A DNA stretch of 64,000 bases from Prolixibacter sp. NT017 (GCF_009617875.1 NZ_BLAV01000001.1:4960001-5024000), one strand, 5' to 3'. Positions 28,317-38,065 are shown, counted from the first letter of the stretch. The notes: a model not told the origin generated them from the sequence alone. Made by a program: numbers and translations.

Positions 28317-28772
28317 TTATTTCGCTCCCCAGTATTCGTTGGAAGTCATCCAGCTTTCGATAGCCAGCTTGTTGTCTTTTTCCTGTTGTCCACCGGTCCA
28401 GTAGTTATCAGATGACATCCAGTTTTCGACGGTTAGTGGACTGTCTGAGAAATTAGCTTGTTCTTTTACGCCCCAGTAATTTTCACTGCTCATCCAATCT
28501 TCTACCTCGAGTTGTTCATCTTGCTCACTTGCTCTCCAGTAGTTATCGTTGCTCATCCAGTCTTCTACTTTCAATTCGTTGTCGTTCAGTTCTTCGTTGA
28601 GTAAGACCGCCATCTTTTCAACGTTTGTACTGTTCATTGCATTTACCGGTGAAAGCATGGCTACAAAGCCAGAGATTCCCTGAGCGTTGGCGATGTTCAT
28701 TACACTTACTGTCAGAACCATCATGAAGGTTACGATGACCTTTTTTGCTGAGTTGTTTGCTTGTGTTTTCAT
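28317..28772 (-). CDS. Exported protein with four Trp-rich LxVExWM...YW repeats
   Basis: A 151-residue protein with a clear Sec signal peptide (residues 1-30, cut after NIANA). After a short linker come four copies of a 13-residue motif starting at Leu67, Leu88, Leu113 and Leu136: L-x-[VI]-E-[DNS]-W-M-[ST]-[SN]-[DNE]-[NE]-Y-W. Spacers of 8-12 residues are acidic and polar. Leu, Glu, Trp, Met, Tyr and Trp are invariant. I know no domain with this pattern. It is monocistronic, between the uraA terminator and aroK. It may be a periplasmic or secreted ligand-binding or structural protein, but function is unknown. Confidence 0.85.
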   Translation of the reverse strand: MKTQANNSAKKVIVTFMMVLTVSVMNIANAQGISGFVAMLSPVNAMNSTNVEKMAVLLNEELNDNELKVEDWMSNDNYWRASEQDEQLEVEDWMSSENYWGVKEQANFSDSPLTVENWMSSDNYWTGGQQEKDNKLAIESWMTSNEYWGAK

Positions 28773-28961
28773 GACGTTATCTCCTATTCTTTAATGTTTT
28801 TGTTTTTTGTCCGTTTGACCAGCTTTAAACAGGAAATGTGCCAAAAAATGCATTTGTTTGTAATGTAGTGAGTTGTGATGTGTTTTGTGTTTTTTGTGAG
28901 GAGGGGGAGGGTCAAAAAAATGAACGCTAAAGAACAACATGTGTTCGATTTCGGACAATAA

Positions 28962-28991
28962 AAAAGGCTGCCCCGTTTAAGGCAACCTTTT
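28962..28991 (-). terminator. Terminator of the parE-parC-aroK operon
   Basis: Stem 28962-28972 with 28981-28991 and an 8-nt loop. The single C/A mismatch on the plus strand becomes a G-U pair in the minus-strand RNA, and a T-run follows on that strand. Confidence 0.7.
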
Positions 28992-29018
28992 ATTTTGGGA
29001 TTCTTGATGTCAAGCTTG

Positions 29019-29531
29019 TTATTGTTTCTCGAGGAGCCGAAGCACATCGTCTACTTCCAGGTTGTGTTTGTCCCGGATGATGAGGGAGGCTTTTTCGTAA
29101 AATGGCGCTCTTTTTTGCAGGTTCTCGTCGATGAACCGGGTGAGCTCCTCCCGCGATTTTCCTTTAATCAACGGGCGTTCATTTTTTGATTTCAGCAATC
29201 GTTCAACCAGAATTTCTGTCGGTGGAGCGATGTAGATCGTGGCACCTGTCCGGTTCATCAATTCCATGTTTTCGAAAAAGCAGGGAGCTCCACCACCAGT
29301 GGCTACCACCAGGTTTTCAAAATCGGCAATCTCCTCCAGGGCCTTTTTCTCACACAAACGAAAACCTTCTTCCCCTTCCTCGGCAAATATGGTGGGAATC
29401 GTCCGGAAATTCCGCTCTTCAATGTATTTATCCAGATCGATAAAACAGAGATTCAGACGCTGGGCCAGTTTTCGGCCTAGCGTCGATTTTCCGCATCCCA
29501 TATATCCGATCAGGTAAATTTTCACAGGCAA
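29019..29531 (-). CDS. aroK: Shikimate kinase
   Basis: Phosphorylates shikimate in aromatic amino acid synthesis. The 170-residue protein has Walker A GYMGCGKST (about 9-17), the shikimate-binding DLDKYIEER region (about 32-40), GGGAPCF (about 79-85) and the lid segment ERPLIKGKSREEL (about 117-129). It follows parC by 15 nt on the same strand. Confidence 0.96.
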   Translation of the reverse strand: MPVKIYLIGYMGCGKSTLGRKLAQRLNLCFIDLDKYIEERNFRTIPTIFAEEGEEGFRLCEKKALEEIADFENLVVATGGGAPCFFENMELMNRTGATIYIAPPTEILVERLLKSKNERPLIKGKSREELTRFIDENLQKRAPFYEKASLIIRDKHNLEVDDVLRLLEKQ

Positions 29532-29546
29532 CTCCGTTTTTCCGTA

Positions 29547-32186
29547 TTATTTGTCGAATGATATATCTAATTGGTTTTCGTCGTCTTCATCGTCATCCGG
29601 CTGGTTGATTTCCATCGGAACATCATCGTCATCTTCCGCCTCGTGTTCATCCTCATCCTTGATGACCGGTTCAATCTCTTTGATATTCGATACCGTGAAA
29701 TTGGTCAGACGTTTTCCTTTAGCCTTGAACGATTTCACGCCGATGAATTCGGCTACTTCGATGATTTCATCATCCCGTTCTTTGCTGTCGCCACCAAATT
29801 TTAGCTCCAGCCGTGGGTACGTGACCCAGGTGATACTGACCAGCTTGTTATCCAGGTTGTCGCCAATAAAGCGGCATTGCTTGTTGCTGCTGTCATCGAT
29901 TTCAAACCGTTTCACATAGTAGTAATTCTGGTCGGCGTCCCAATAAACTACCGAGGCTACTTTGCCTTCGTGGTATTTTTCGATGGACAGGATATTGTTC
30001 TCGAAGTGATTGGTTAAATCGTAGGAGTAGAGCTGGAAATAACCTTCTTTGGAAATTACCAGAATCTTGTCCTCTCCGCTGAATTCACCCAGGTATTTTC
30101 CGCGTCCGTCAGCATTCAAACGAAGTACATCGCTATCGAACCAGATTTTCCGTCCGCCCAGCGTTGAAGTGCCTTTTTCCTTCAGGCTGACCTTGTGAAT
30201 GTCGTGCTTGGTGACGAGGTTACCCATGGCGCTCCGCCCTTTGATAGCCAGTTCACCCATGTCGATTTCCAGCGTCAGCTTCTTCAGACGGGGCCTTGGC
30301 TTGAGCATTACTTTCAATACCTCCGCTTCGCCGTTTGGATTGGCGCTGAAATACAGGATTCGGGTGCCGGCTGTTCCTTTGGTCATGTTGTATTCTTTGT
30401 CGCGGGTCACCCCGGTAACGAAGAAACGTTTCATGTAGGTGTTGCCGGCCCGGCCATCGCGGTATACCAGGTTGTAAATGGTCCGTTTGTCGTTTTTCTT
30501 GAAAACGGCCAGGTGCAGAATATCTTTCCCGATGAATGCTTTTTCCGAAACGTGGGTAATATAATAGCTACCGTCGCGACGGAAGATAATGACATCATCG
30601 AGGTCGGAGCAGTCGCAAACATATTCTGCTTTTTTCAGCCCGGTTCCCAGGAAACCTTCTTCGCGGTCGATGTACAGTTTCTCATTGGCAACAACCACCT
30701 TCGAGGCTTCAATATTTTCGAAGCTGCGGATTTCGGTCCGGCGCTCCCGTCCTTTTCCGTACTTGGTCTTCAGTCGCTTAAACCAGTCGACGGTATAATC
30801 GACGATGTGTTCGATGTTGTCAACTACTTTGGCAATTTCTTCCTCGATGGAAAGCAGGTGATCGTTGGCCTTGTCGGAATTGAACTTCAGAATCCGGGCC
30901 ATACGGATTTCCATCAGCTTGAGGATATCGTCGCGGGTAATGTCCCGTTTGAGTTTGGGCTTCCACGGATCCAACCGTTTATCGATGTGCTTCACGGCTA
31001 CATCCATCGACGAAGCTTCCTCGAACTCTTTGTCCTTGTATATTCGTTCTTCGATGAAAATCTTTTCCAGCGAGGCAAAATGCCACTGCTCTTCCAACTC
31101 ACTCTTCTTTATTTCCAGTTCCCGTTTCAGCAACTCGAGGGTTGAGTTGGCCGAACGTTGTAGAATGTCGGTAACGGTCAGGAATTCCGGCTTGTCATCG
31201 TGAATGATGCAGGCATTCGGCGAGATGGAAATCTCACAATCGGTAAAGGCATAGAGGGCATCGATGGTTTTATCGGAACTGATTCCGGAAGCCAGATGGA
31301 CGAGAATCTCCACGCGGTCGGCGGTGTTGTCGTCAATCTTCTTGATTTTAATCTTGCCCTTGTCGTTGGCCTTGATGATGGATTCGATGACCGATGTGGT
31401 CGTTTTCCCGTAAGGTATTTCGGTAATGACCAGTGTCCGGTTATCCTGTTTTTCAATCTTCGCCCGAATCCGGACAGCACCGCCACGCAAACCATCGTTG
31501 TAACGCGATGTGTCCATGTAACCGCCCGATGGGAAATCGGGATACAGTTCAAACTCCTTGCCGCGCAGGTAAGCGATGGAAGCATCGATCAGTTCCACAA
31601 AGTTGTGGGGTAATATTTTCGAGGCCAGTCCAACGGCAATTCCTTCTACGCCCTGTGCCAGCAATAGCGGGAATTTCACCGGAAGGGTAACGGGTTCGCG
31701 GTTACGACCGTCGTACGAAAGTTGCCAGTTCGTGGTTTTGGGATTGAAAAGTACCTCGAGGGCGAATTTCGACAGGCGCGCCTCGATGTAACGCGGGGCA
31801 GCGGCACCGTCGCCCGTGAGCGTGTTTCCCCAGTTTCCCTGGGTGTCAATCAGCAAATCCTTTTGTCCAAGCTGTACCAGCGCATCACCAATCGATGCAT
31901 CACCGTGCGGGTGGTACATCATGGTTTGCCCGATGATGTTCGCTACCTTATTGTAACGGCCGTCATCCATCTGGCGCATGGCATGCAAAATACGGCGCTG
32001 TACGGGTTTCAGCCCGTCGTCGACGTACGGCACAGCCCTTTCCAAAATCACATACGAAGCATAATCGAGGAACCAGTTTTCGTACATCCCCGACAAATAC
32101 TTGACATGGTGCATATCTTTTTTGGAATCTTTTGCGCTGTCATCTTCCGGCTCACCGGTTGGCAACTTGTCTTCCTCTATACTCAT
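29547..32186 (-). CDS. parC: DNA topoisomerase IV subunit A (ParC)
   Basis: DNA-cleaving subunit of topoisomerase IV, which unlinks replicated chromosomes. The breakage-reunion domain holds the catalytic tyrosine in APRYIEARLS (Tyr about 132) and the quinolone-resistance region HPHGDASIGDALV (about 94-106). A coiled coil and a C-terminal beta-pinwheel with GAxx-like blades follow. The last 45 residues are strongly acidic (runs of Asp/Glu), an ordinary but marked feature here. At 879 residues it is longer than E. coli ParC (752). Paired with parE 51 nt upstream. Confidence 0.94.
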   Translation of the reverse strand: MSIEEDKLPTGEPEDDSAKDSKKDMHHVKYLSGMYENWFLDYASYVILERAVPYVDDGLKPVQRRILHAMRQMDDGRYNKVANIIGQTMMYHPHGDASIGDALVQLGQKDLLIDTQGNWGNTLTGDGAAAPRYIEARLSKFALEVLFNPKTTNWQLSYDGRNREPVTLPVKFPLLLAQGVEGIAVGLASKILPHNFVELIDASIAYLRGKEFELYPDFPSGGYMDTSRYNDGLRGGAVRIRAKIEKQDNRTLVITEIPYGKTTTSVIESIIKANDKGKIKIKKIDDNTADRVEILVHLASGISSDKTIDALYAFTDCEISISPNACIIHDDKPEFLTVTDILQRSANSTLELLKRELEIKKSELEEQWHFASLEKIFIEERIYKDKEFEEASSMDVAVKHIDKRLDPWKPKLKRDITRDDILKLMEIRMARILKFNSDKANDHLLSIEEEIAKVVDNIEHIVDYTVDWFKRLKTKYGKGRERRTEIRSFENIEASKVVVANEKLYIDREEGFLGTGLKKAEYVCDCSDLDDVIIFRRDGSYYITHVSEKAFIGKDILHLAVFKKNDKRTIYNLVYRDGRAGNTYMKRFFVTGVTRDKEYNMTKGTAGTRILYFSANPNGEAEVLKVMLKPRPRLKKLTLEIDMGELAIKGRSAMGNLVTKHDIHKVSLKEKGTSTLGGRKIWFDSDVLRLNADGRGKYLGEFSGEDKILVISKEGYFQLYSYDLTNHFENNILSIEKYHEGKVASVVYWDADQNYYYVKRFEIDDSSNKQCRFIGDNLDNKLVSITWVTYPRLELKFGGDSKERDDEIIEVAEFIGVKSFKAKGKRLTNFTVSNIKEIEPVIKDEDEHEAEDDDDVPMEINQPDDDEDDENQLDISFDK

Positions 32187-32237
32187 CTATGGTCTAAATC
32201 GTTTAGGGTTGAATTAATTGTCCGTTTTGCTTCTACG

Positions 32238-34082
32238 TTAAACTTCTACTTCTATCTCGTCCTTTTCAACATAGAGGTTGTCGATAATGAACTCCTGTCG
32301 TTCGGGCGTGTTTTTCCCCATGTAGAAAGAAAGCATGTCGGAAATCGATTCGTGTTTGTTTAGTATCACCGGTTCCAGGCGAATGTCGTCGCCGATAAAG
32401 TTCTTGAACTCATCCGGCGAAATCTCACCTAAACCTTTGAAGCGGGTGATTTCCGCTGTATTTTTTAGCTTCTTAATCGCAGCTTCTCTTTCCTGGTCCG
32501 AGTAGCAATAATACGTAACTTTTTTATTCCGTACCCGGAAAAGGGGTGTTTGCAGAATATACAAGTGTCCTTTCTTAATCAACTCCGGGAAGAATTGCAG
32601 GAAGAAGGTAATCAGCAACAGCCGGATGTGCATTCCGTCCACGTCGGCATCTGTTGCGATGATGACCTTGTTGTAACGCAGTTCATCAATTCCCTCTTCA
32701 ATATTCAGTGCTGCCTGCAGTAGGTTGAACTCCTCGTTTTCGTATACCACTTTTTTGGTTAACCCGAATGAGTTGAGAGGTTTTCCGCGTAAGCTGAAGA
32801 CCGCCTGCGTATTCACATCGCGCGATTTGGTGATGGAACCACTGGCCGAATCACCCTCGGTGATGAATATGCTGGTATCGTTCTTCCGCTCGTCGTTCGA
32901 GTTGTAATGAACGCGGCAGTCGCGCAGTTTTTTGTTGTGCAGGCTCGCTTTCTTTGCCCGTTGCTTGGCCAGCTTTTTAACGCCCGAAATGGCTTTCCGC
33001 TCCCGTTCCGATTCCTGGATGCGGCGAAGTAATACCTCGGCTGTTTCCGAATTTTTATGAAGGTAATTGTCCAGCTCTTTCTGTACGAAATTAATGATGA
33101 AGTTCCGCACCGAAGGTCCGTTCGGGCCAATGTCTTTTGACCCCAGTTTGGTTTTCGTTTGCGATTCGAAAACCGGTTCCTCTACCTTGATGCTGATCGC
33201 TGCCACAATAGAGGCGCGTATATCGGAGGCGTCAAAATCTTTCTTGTAAAAATCACGGACGGTCTTCACGATGGATTCCCGGAAGGCAGCCAGGTGCGTT
33301 CCGCCCTGCGTGGTATGCTGTCCGTTCACAAAAGAGTAATAATCTTCGCCGTACTGGTTTCCGTGCGTGATCGCCAGTTCGATGTCTTCATCCTTCAGGT
33401 GGATGATGGGATAAAGCGATGGCTGGTCGAGGTTCTCTTCCAACAGGTCGAGCAAACCGTTTTTGGAAAGGTATTTCTCGCCATTGAAGTTAATGGTCAG
33501 GCCGGCATTCAGGAACACGTAGTTCTTGAGCATGCTTACAACGAAGTCTTCAATGAAATGGAATTCCTTAAAGATGTCTCCGTCCGGCACAAAGCTCGTT
33601 AGCGTACCATTGGGCTCGTTGGTCGAAGCGATATCAATCTCTTCCACTAACTCTCCCTTTTCAAAAATAACCTGTTTCCCTTTTCCGTCGCGGAAAGCGC
33701 TGATGGTAAAGTTGGTCGCCAGCGCATTTACAGCCTTGATACCGACTCCATTCAATCCGACCGATTTCTTGAATACCTTGGAGTCGTACTTGGCACCTGT
33801 GTTCATTTTGGAAGCCACTTCCACCAGTTTTCCCAGCGGAATCCCGCGTCCGAAGTCACGCACAGAAACAAGCTCGTCGCTCACTTCCACGTCGATTTTC
33901 TTTCCAAAACCCATCATGAACTCATCGATGGAGTTATCGATGACTTCCTTCAAAAGCACATAAATCCCGTCATCGGGAGACGAGCCGTCGCCCAGCTTCC
34001 CGATATACATCCCTGGTCGTTTCCGGATGTGCTCTTTCCAGTCCAGTGTACGGATGGAATCTTCTGAATACGTTGGTGTCAT
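32238..34082 (-). CDS. parE: DNA topoisomerase IV subunit B (ParE)
   Basis: ATPase subunit partnering ParC. The 614-residue protein has the GHKL ATP site with EVIDNSIDE (about 46-54), a DFGRGIP N-box (about 76-82) and GLNGVG (about 108-113), the transducer domain, and the TOPRIM motifs EGDSASG (about 418) and DADVDGMH (about 492). It is shorter than GyrB, as ParE usually is in Bacteroidota. First gene of parE-parC-aroK. Confidence 0.94.
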   Translation of the reverse strand: MTPTYSEDSIRTLDWKEHIRKRPGMYIGKLGDGSSPDDGIYVLLKEVIDNSIDEFMMGFGKKIDVEVSDELVSVRDFGRGIPLGKLVEVASKMNTGAKYDSKVFKKSVGLNGVGIKAVNALATNFTISAFRDGKGKQVIFEKGELVEEIDIASTNEPNGTLTSFVPDGDIFKEFHFIEDFVVSMLKNYVFLNAGLTINFNGEKYLSKNGLLDLLEENLDQPSLYPIIHLKDEDIELAITHGNQYGEDYYSFVNGQHTTQGGTHLAAFRESIVKTVRDFYKKDFDASDIRASIVAAISIKVEEPVFESQTKTKLGSKDIGPNGPSVRNFIINFVQKELDNYLHKNSETAEVLLRRIQESERERKAISGVKKLAKQRAKKASLHNKKLRDCRVHYNSNDERKNDTSIFITEGDSASGSITKSRDVNTQAVFSLRGKPLNSFGLTKKVVYENEEFNLLQAALNIEEGIDELRYNKVIIATDADVDGMHIRLLLITFFLQFFPELIKKGHLYILQTPLFRVRNKKVTYYCYSDQEREAAIKKLKNTAEITRFKGLGEISPDEFKNFIGDDIRLEPVILNKHESISDMLSFYMGKNTPERQEFIIDNLYVEKDEIEVEV

Positions 34083-34099
34083 TTTCGATCGATTTTGGA

Positions 34100-34107
34100 C
34101 AAATATA
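34100..34107 (-). promoter_or_regulatory. Predicted -7 box for parE
   Basis: Reads TATATTTG on the minus strand, 17 nt before the parE ATG. No clear -33 TTTG. Confidence 0.35.
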
Positions 34108-34447
34108 ACGAAATTAAGGTGCGATTAAGAAACTCCGATTCGCTTGAAATAAACAATCTGCGGTTAATAAACGGTTTATATCCGCCTTTTTTGACGATGA
34201 TTTCAAACAGATATTCAGCCCGATAGGAATCGATTGACAGGACTGTTAATATTATGTTTTAAGAGGATTCTTCTCCGGTTCGTTGGAGAGAGGCGCTCCC
34301 CAAAGCTGCTCTGTGAGATTTAGAACGATACCAGTGTAACCCGATATGTTTTTACTACTTCAGAGAGGCGGCTTAAAGTCACGTTAAAGCTCCCATACAC
34401 ATTGTGGGTTCGATCCGCTCAGTTTGAGGCTGTCAGCTTTGTTTAGT

Positions 34448-34540
34448 GCTCCGGCTAAACTCCTCTGCCCAATTGGGGAGAGGCTGGGTGTGGGGTTTCA
34501 AACCCATTTTTTAATTAACGATAAAAAGCACTAATTTCAG
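34448..34540 (+). repeat. Dispersed repeat, copy A
   Basis: About 93 nt, matching 36590-36683 at roughly four of five positions, from GCTCCGGC through the hairpin core CCTCTGCCCAATTGGGGAGAGG to ATTAACGATAAAAAGC and CTAATTTCA. The core is nearly self-complementary. Confidence 0.75.
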
Positions 34541-34588
34541 TGGCCGGAAGGCAGGAAATCAGAAGTGAACACCTAACAATTAAACACC

Positions 34589-34915
34589 ATGGCATCCAAG
34601 CAGGAATTTGTGGACTTCGTCATCGAACAGATTGAAAAGGCCGGAGAAATAACGGCCCGGAAAATGTTTGGCGAATATGGCATTTACGCCGATGGAAAAT
34701 TCTTTGGAGTAATTTGCGATAATAAGCTATTCATTAAGCCGACCAACGCAGGACGCGAATTTATTGGCAATGTGGTGGAGGCTCCTCCATACGAGGGGGC
34801 AAAGCCGAGTTTCCTGATTGAAGACAAACTTGAGGACCGGGCGTGGTTGAGCGAATTGGTTCGGATTACAGTAAAAGAACTGCCGATGCCCAAACCAAAA
34901 AAGAAGAAGAAATAA
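34589..34915 (+). CDS. TfoX/Sxy N-terminal domain protein
   Basis: 108 residues covering only the TfoX N-terminal domain: ITARKMFGEYGIYADGKFFGVICDNKLFIKP (about 20-50) is the family signature. The full-length competence regulator has a second domain that is absent here, so a competence role cannot be assumed. It ends in a poly-lysine tail (PKPKKKKK). Stand-alone gene between two copies of a dispersed repeat. Confidence 0.88.
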   Translation: MASKQEFVDFVIEQIEKAGEITARKMFGEYGIYADGKFFGVICDNKLFIKPTNAGREFIGNVVEAPPYEGAKPSFLIEDKLEDRAWLSELVRITVKELPMPKPKKKKK

Positions 34916-35372
34916 CGGTAGATTATAGAAGAAAATTCATCTCAAAGTATGTTGTAAAAGCGGTGGGGATACCATCATTTAATTTCTTTTGATGGTTGTA
35001 AGTGCAATAATGTCAGAGGTCTCCTTTTCAGAAAGTTTACCATTCATTCTACCGCTTTTCCTCTTTTACCTGGACATAAATAGGTTATTTGTTCATTATC
35101 TGTCCGTGTTCATGAAACATGAACAAAAGAAAAAGTTGAACATGAAAGAGTAAGCTATCATGCACACTCAGAATTATGTTCCAATCCGTTTGCTGATGAG
35201 CAATACAATGCAGCAGACAACTCCGAATCGTATTTTTTTTAGTTTTTATTGGATTTTAACACGTTAACTTGTCGGAAACATCTATTTTCGCAGGCAGATT
35301 TTGCGTCGTACGATGTTCATGCAGAGAGAAGAAGCGCGTACCGCCATGTAATGAAGTGAGAAGAGGAGAAGA
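34916..35372. other. Gene-free interval
   Basis: AT-rich, with no ORF of recognisable character, no clear promoter box and no hairpin terminator. It may hold the missing 5' part of an older metallophosphoesterase gene, but I could not see its sequence in any frame. Confidence 0.4.
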
Positions 35373-36254
35373 ATGCTGGGTTCAGTTTTGTTATACCAAA
35401 TGAGCTTTTTTGTAGCCGCCATTCCGGTGGCGTCCGTTCTGTACGGAGTAACCAAGGGAAAATTCAAGTACCGGGTGATGCACGAAAAAATTCGTTTTAA
35501 AAATCTTCCGGAATCGTTTCGCGGATTGAAGATTGTTCAGATATCGGATATGCACCTGGGGAGTTTTAGGCGGAAATACGAACAAATTGCCAAAGCGGTG
35601 GAGATGATCAATGAGCAGGAGCCCGATCTGATTTTCTTTACCGGCGATTTGGTGAATAACTTTGCCGAAGAAACCGATGGCTGGGCGCCGGTATTGTCTA
35701 AAATGAAAGCCAAATACGGCAAATACTCCATTCTGGGGAACCACGATTACGGCGACTACTCCGAATGGGAAACCCCCGCAGCCAAAGAGAAGAACCTGAA
35801 AGCCATTAAGAATTTTCACAAAAAGATAGGTTTCCGGTTATTGATGAACGAATCCGAAAAGCTGACCATCGATGGCGAAGAAATTGCGTTGGTTGGTGTC
35901 GAAAACTGGGGCAAGCCTCCGTTTCCCCAACATGGCGATCTGAACAAGGCGCTGGCGAACGTCGCTCCGGAACAGTTTAAAATCCTATTGAGCCATGACC
36001 CGTCACACTGGGATGAAGAAGTGCTGACCGGTACCGATATCGACATCACTTTTGCGGGACATACCCATGGAATGCAGTTTGGCATCGAACGGGCCGGCAT
36101 CAAATGGAGCCCCATACAATACAAGTACCCGCGCTGGGGCGGACTGTACCGCCACAATAAGCAATACCTGTACGTTAACCGCGGATTTGGCTACCACGGC
36201 TTCCCGGGCCGTATTGGCATGCCCCCCGAAATTACCGTGATAGAGCTGGCGTAA
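35373..36254 (+). CDS. Metallophosphoesterase, YkuE-like, lacking the usual N-terminal membrane domain
   Basis: Calcineurin-like phosphoesterase of 293 residues with all metal motifs: SDMHLG (about 60), GDLVNN (about 91), GNHDY (about 124), SHDPSHW (about 209) and AGHTHG (about 230). One hydrophobic segment near the N-terminus (residues 3-25) precedes the conserved linker. Bacteroidota relatives commonly carry several membrane segments before this point and run to about 400 residues; here stops (TAA, TGA) lie in frame just upstream of the ATG, so the gene begins late or is 5'-truncated. The substrate is unknown. Confidence 0.88.
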   Translation: MLGSVLLYQMSFFVAAIPVASVLYGVTKGKFKYRVMHEKIRFKNLPESFRGLKIVQISDMHLGSFRRKYEQIAKAVEMINEQEPDLIFFTGDLVNNFAEETDGWAPVLSKMKAKYGKYSILGNHDYGDYSEWETPAAKEKNLKAIKNFHKKIGFRLLMNESEKLTIDGEEIALVGVENWGKPPFPQHGDLNKALANVAPEQFKILLSHDPSHWDEEVLTGTDIDITFAGHTHGMQFGIERAGIKWSPIQYKYPRWGGLYRHNKQYLYVNRGFGYHGFPGRIGMPPEITVIELA

Positions 36255-36256
36255 AC

Positions 36257-36357
36257 TCAAATCCCCTTTCCGGCAATAATTCCCCATTTGCCGTATCCGA
36301 ACAGCCCGGGCGCACCACTGAAATTGGATTTAATTGCCGCCTCCACGATATAAATTG
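36257..36357 (-). pseudogene. Possible remnant of a small coding region
   Basis: On the minus strand about 33 codons ending at the stop 36257 read smoothly with a Gly-rich, ordered-looking end (residues GAPGLFGYGKWGI). Upstream the frame loses character. It stops 2 nt from the metallophosphoesterase stop. It may be the 3' end of a decayed gene; I do not recognise it. Confidence 0.25.
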
Positions 36358-36825
36358 GGATTCGTCGGTGGGTTGATGATCGAAGAGAGAGTGGCTTTAG
36401 CCTAATTCTGCATGACGCTTTATCGTTGGAACTGTGCACTGGTGTCCTTCTGCCCAAAGGAATATTTCAATGAAAATTTAAGTTCTGTTCAAGCTCCGGC
36501 CTCTCGGGGAAAATTCCCAAGTCCAACAGGGGTACAATTTGTCCCCCACTACCCTAAAATGCTGAAGTTGTCAAGCGAAGAAATTCAACGCTCCGGCCTG
36601 ACTCCTCTCCCCAATTTGGGGAGAGGCCGGGAGTGGGGCTAATATTCCCACCTTTTGATTAACGATAAAAAACGCTAATTTCAATCGCGTGAAGTACGGG
36701 ATGGATGGACACGGGATGAATCCTTAAAAAACTATTACTTCCGAAGGGAACATATAAACTCAAGTTAGCGGTTATTTAATGAGAATAATCTGAAAGGTTA
36801 ATACAGAAATTGATTTGAACAATAA
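36358..36825. other. Intergenic region containing repeat copy B
   Basis: No gene. The right part holds copy B of the dispersed repeat (36590-36683). Confidence 0.5.
36590..36683 (+). repeat. Dispersed repeat, copy B
   Basis: About 94 nt, direct repeat of 34448-34540. Its core is a near-perfect palindrome CCTCTCCCCAA/TTGGGGAGAGG. The two copies bracket the TfoX-N and metallophosphoesterase genes. Confidence 0.75.
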
Positions 36826-37311
36826 TTGAAAACAGATAAGGAAAATATTGATAATAACTTTTTGAATGAACTTCAGGATAGCATTAGCATATACAAAAAA
36901 TCTGCTCCTGAAATGTACCTGAATTTTATAAATATTGACACTCTTGTTGATGCCGGAAATTACATTAACAACCTGAAACCGAAATCAAGATACAGAGAGT
37001 ATAAAAAACAAATTTTGAAATTTGTTGAGGTTTTAGCGCAAGACGATACTTTGCAGAAAAAGGACATCGTTGAATTAAATCGTATTTATCTGAACTCTCT
37101 AATTATTGTTTTAAAGAGGGATCATGGATTTAAAGAAAAAGATGATCGGTTTTGGGCAGGAGCTTTTAACCTTGCATTAGATCTGATTTTGATAATTACT
37201 GGAGTTGCAAAATATTATTATTATGTGCCAGTATTCACAATAACAGCAGTAATTCGGAATTCCAGGAGTATTCAAAGAGCAAAGAAAGAAAACAAATATC
37301 TTGACTTATAA
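36826..37311 (+). CDS. Unrecognised AT-rich membrane protein
   Basis: 161 residues if it starts at the TTG right after an in-frame stop; the first ATG would be at codon 30. The N-terminal two thirds are polar and helical (many Lys, Asn and Glu). A hydrophobic hairpin at about 111-145 (FNLALDLILIITGVAKYYYYVP and on) predicts two membrane segments, followed by a short basic tail. Base composition is far AT-richer than the flanks, suggesting recent acquisition. No family recognised; the coding call rests on the length and the coherent hydrophobic region. Confidence 0.5.
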   Translation: MKTDKENIDNNFLNELQDSISIYKKSAPEMYLNFINIDTLVDAGNYINNLKPKSRYREYKKQILKFVEVLAQDDTLQKKDIVELNRIYLNSLIIVLKRDHGFKEKDDRFWAGAFNLALDLILIITGVAKYYYYVPVFTITAVIRNSRSIQRAKKENKYLDL

Positions 37312-37694
37312 AGACTAGAAGGATCGCGTATATTTTTCATTAAGGTTTTAGTATTATACGTAATCCGCAGCAAAGTTTAATTTACCGTCACTCTCACCCG
37401 CATCCCCAGTTCACATCCTAGCCACAAACCTTGCCATCCAACCATCTGCAACTGAGAAAACACGACAAACTATGTAATAAAGAGAGTAAGTTAACTAATA
37501 AGAACGATCAGAGGAATAATAAGGACGGGTAGCAATACAATAAGCACGTATTGAAATCATAGAAGCACGAAGAAAAATATAATATCCACGGTAAGTAAAG
37601 TTGTGGAAACGAATAGCAGGACAGAAAAAAGTGTTTTATTTTTCAAATAAGGAGTAAATCGCCTAACTTGTATAGGTCATTCAAAACCGAACCC
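37312..37694. other. AT-rich gene-free interval
   Basis: No ORF, hairpin or promoter box that I can support. Composition continues that of the preceding AT-rich gene. Confidence 0.4.
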
Positions 37695-38054
37695 ATGCTA
37701 ATCTACAACTTCGAACGGATTTTTAAGGCAAGAGGTATCGTCCGGCCGTTCACTTATCTGAAAAATGCGGGCTTCTCCGATAATTTTGCCACACGGGTTA
37801 AAAAGAACAAGGTGGCCCGGCTCAACCTTCGCGAAATCGAACGGCTCTGCGTGCTCCTGCGCTGCACACCCAACGATTTCTACGAGTGGACGCCCGACAA
37901 AAACACGCAGGTCGATTCGGAGCATCCGCTCAACAAAATAAAACGCTCCGATAAAGTCATCGACCTCACCCGGATGCTCAATTCCATCCCGCTCGAACAA
38001 CTCGACGAGGTGGAGCAACTGATCAAAGAGAAAATAGAGAAAGGCGAGGCGTAG
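37695..38054 (+). CDS. XRE-family helix-turn-helix regulator
   Basis: 119 residues from the ATG at 37695. A Cro/C1-type helix-turn-helix spans about residues 10-62 (FKARGI..PFTYLKNAGFS, then FATRVKKNKVARLNLREIERLCVLLRCTPNDFYEW), in which CTPNDFYEW is the typical end of small YozG-like HTH domains. The remaining C-terminal part is a charged helix. A TTG 27 nt upstream is less likely as start. It converges on the MutS-like gene with 11 nt between stops. Target unknown. Confidence 0.82.
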   Translation: MLIYNFERIFKARGIVRPFTYLKNAGFSDNFATRVKKNKVARLNLREIERLCVLLRCTPNDFYEWTPDKNTQVDSEHPLNKIKRSDKVIDLTRMLNSIPLEQLDEVEQLIKEKIEKGEA

Positions 38055-38065
38055 TGGTCTCGCTT

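Larger units (their letters stand above)
34083..34588. other. Intergenic region upstream of the TfoX-N gene
   Basis: Beyond the parE promoter no gene is seen. Its right part holds copy A of a dispersed repeat (see 34448-34540). Confidence 0.5.

Noticed and set aside
28784..29047. 87-codon minus-strand frame between the repeat protein and aroK
   Set aside because: It overlaps the aroK terminator and the aroK 3' end and has low-complexity, Cys/Lys-rich content without family support.
30195..31145. 316-codon frame antisense to parC
   Set aside because: Shadow of a long, well-conserved gene; composition and residues are not protein-like.
34083..34588. tRNA gene, suggested by a GGTTCGATCC-like string near 34408
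   Set aside because: The T-arm-like string is not accompanied by matching acceptor, D or anticodon stems at the right distances.
34589..34915. Full competence regulator TfoX/Sxy
   Set aside because: Only the N-terminal domain is present; no C-terminal domain and no competence genes next to it.
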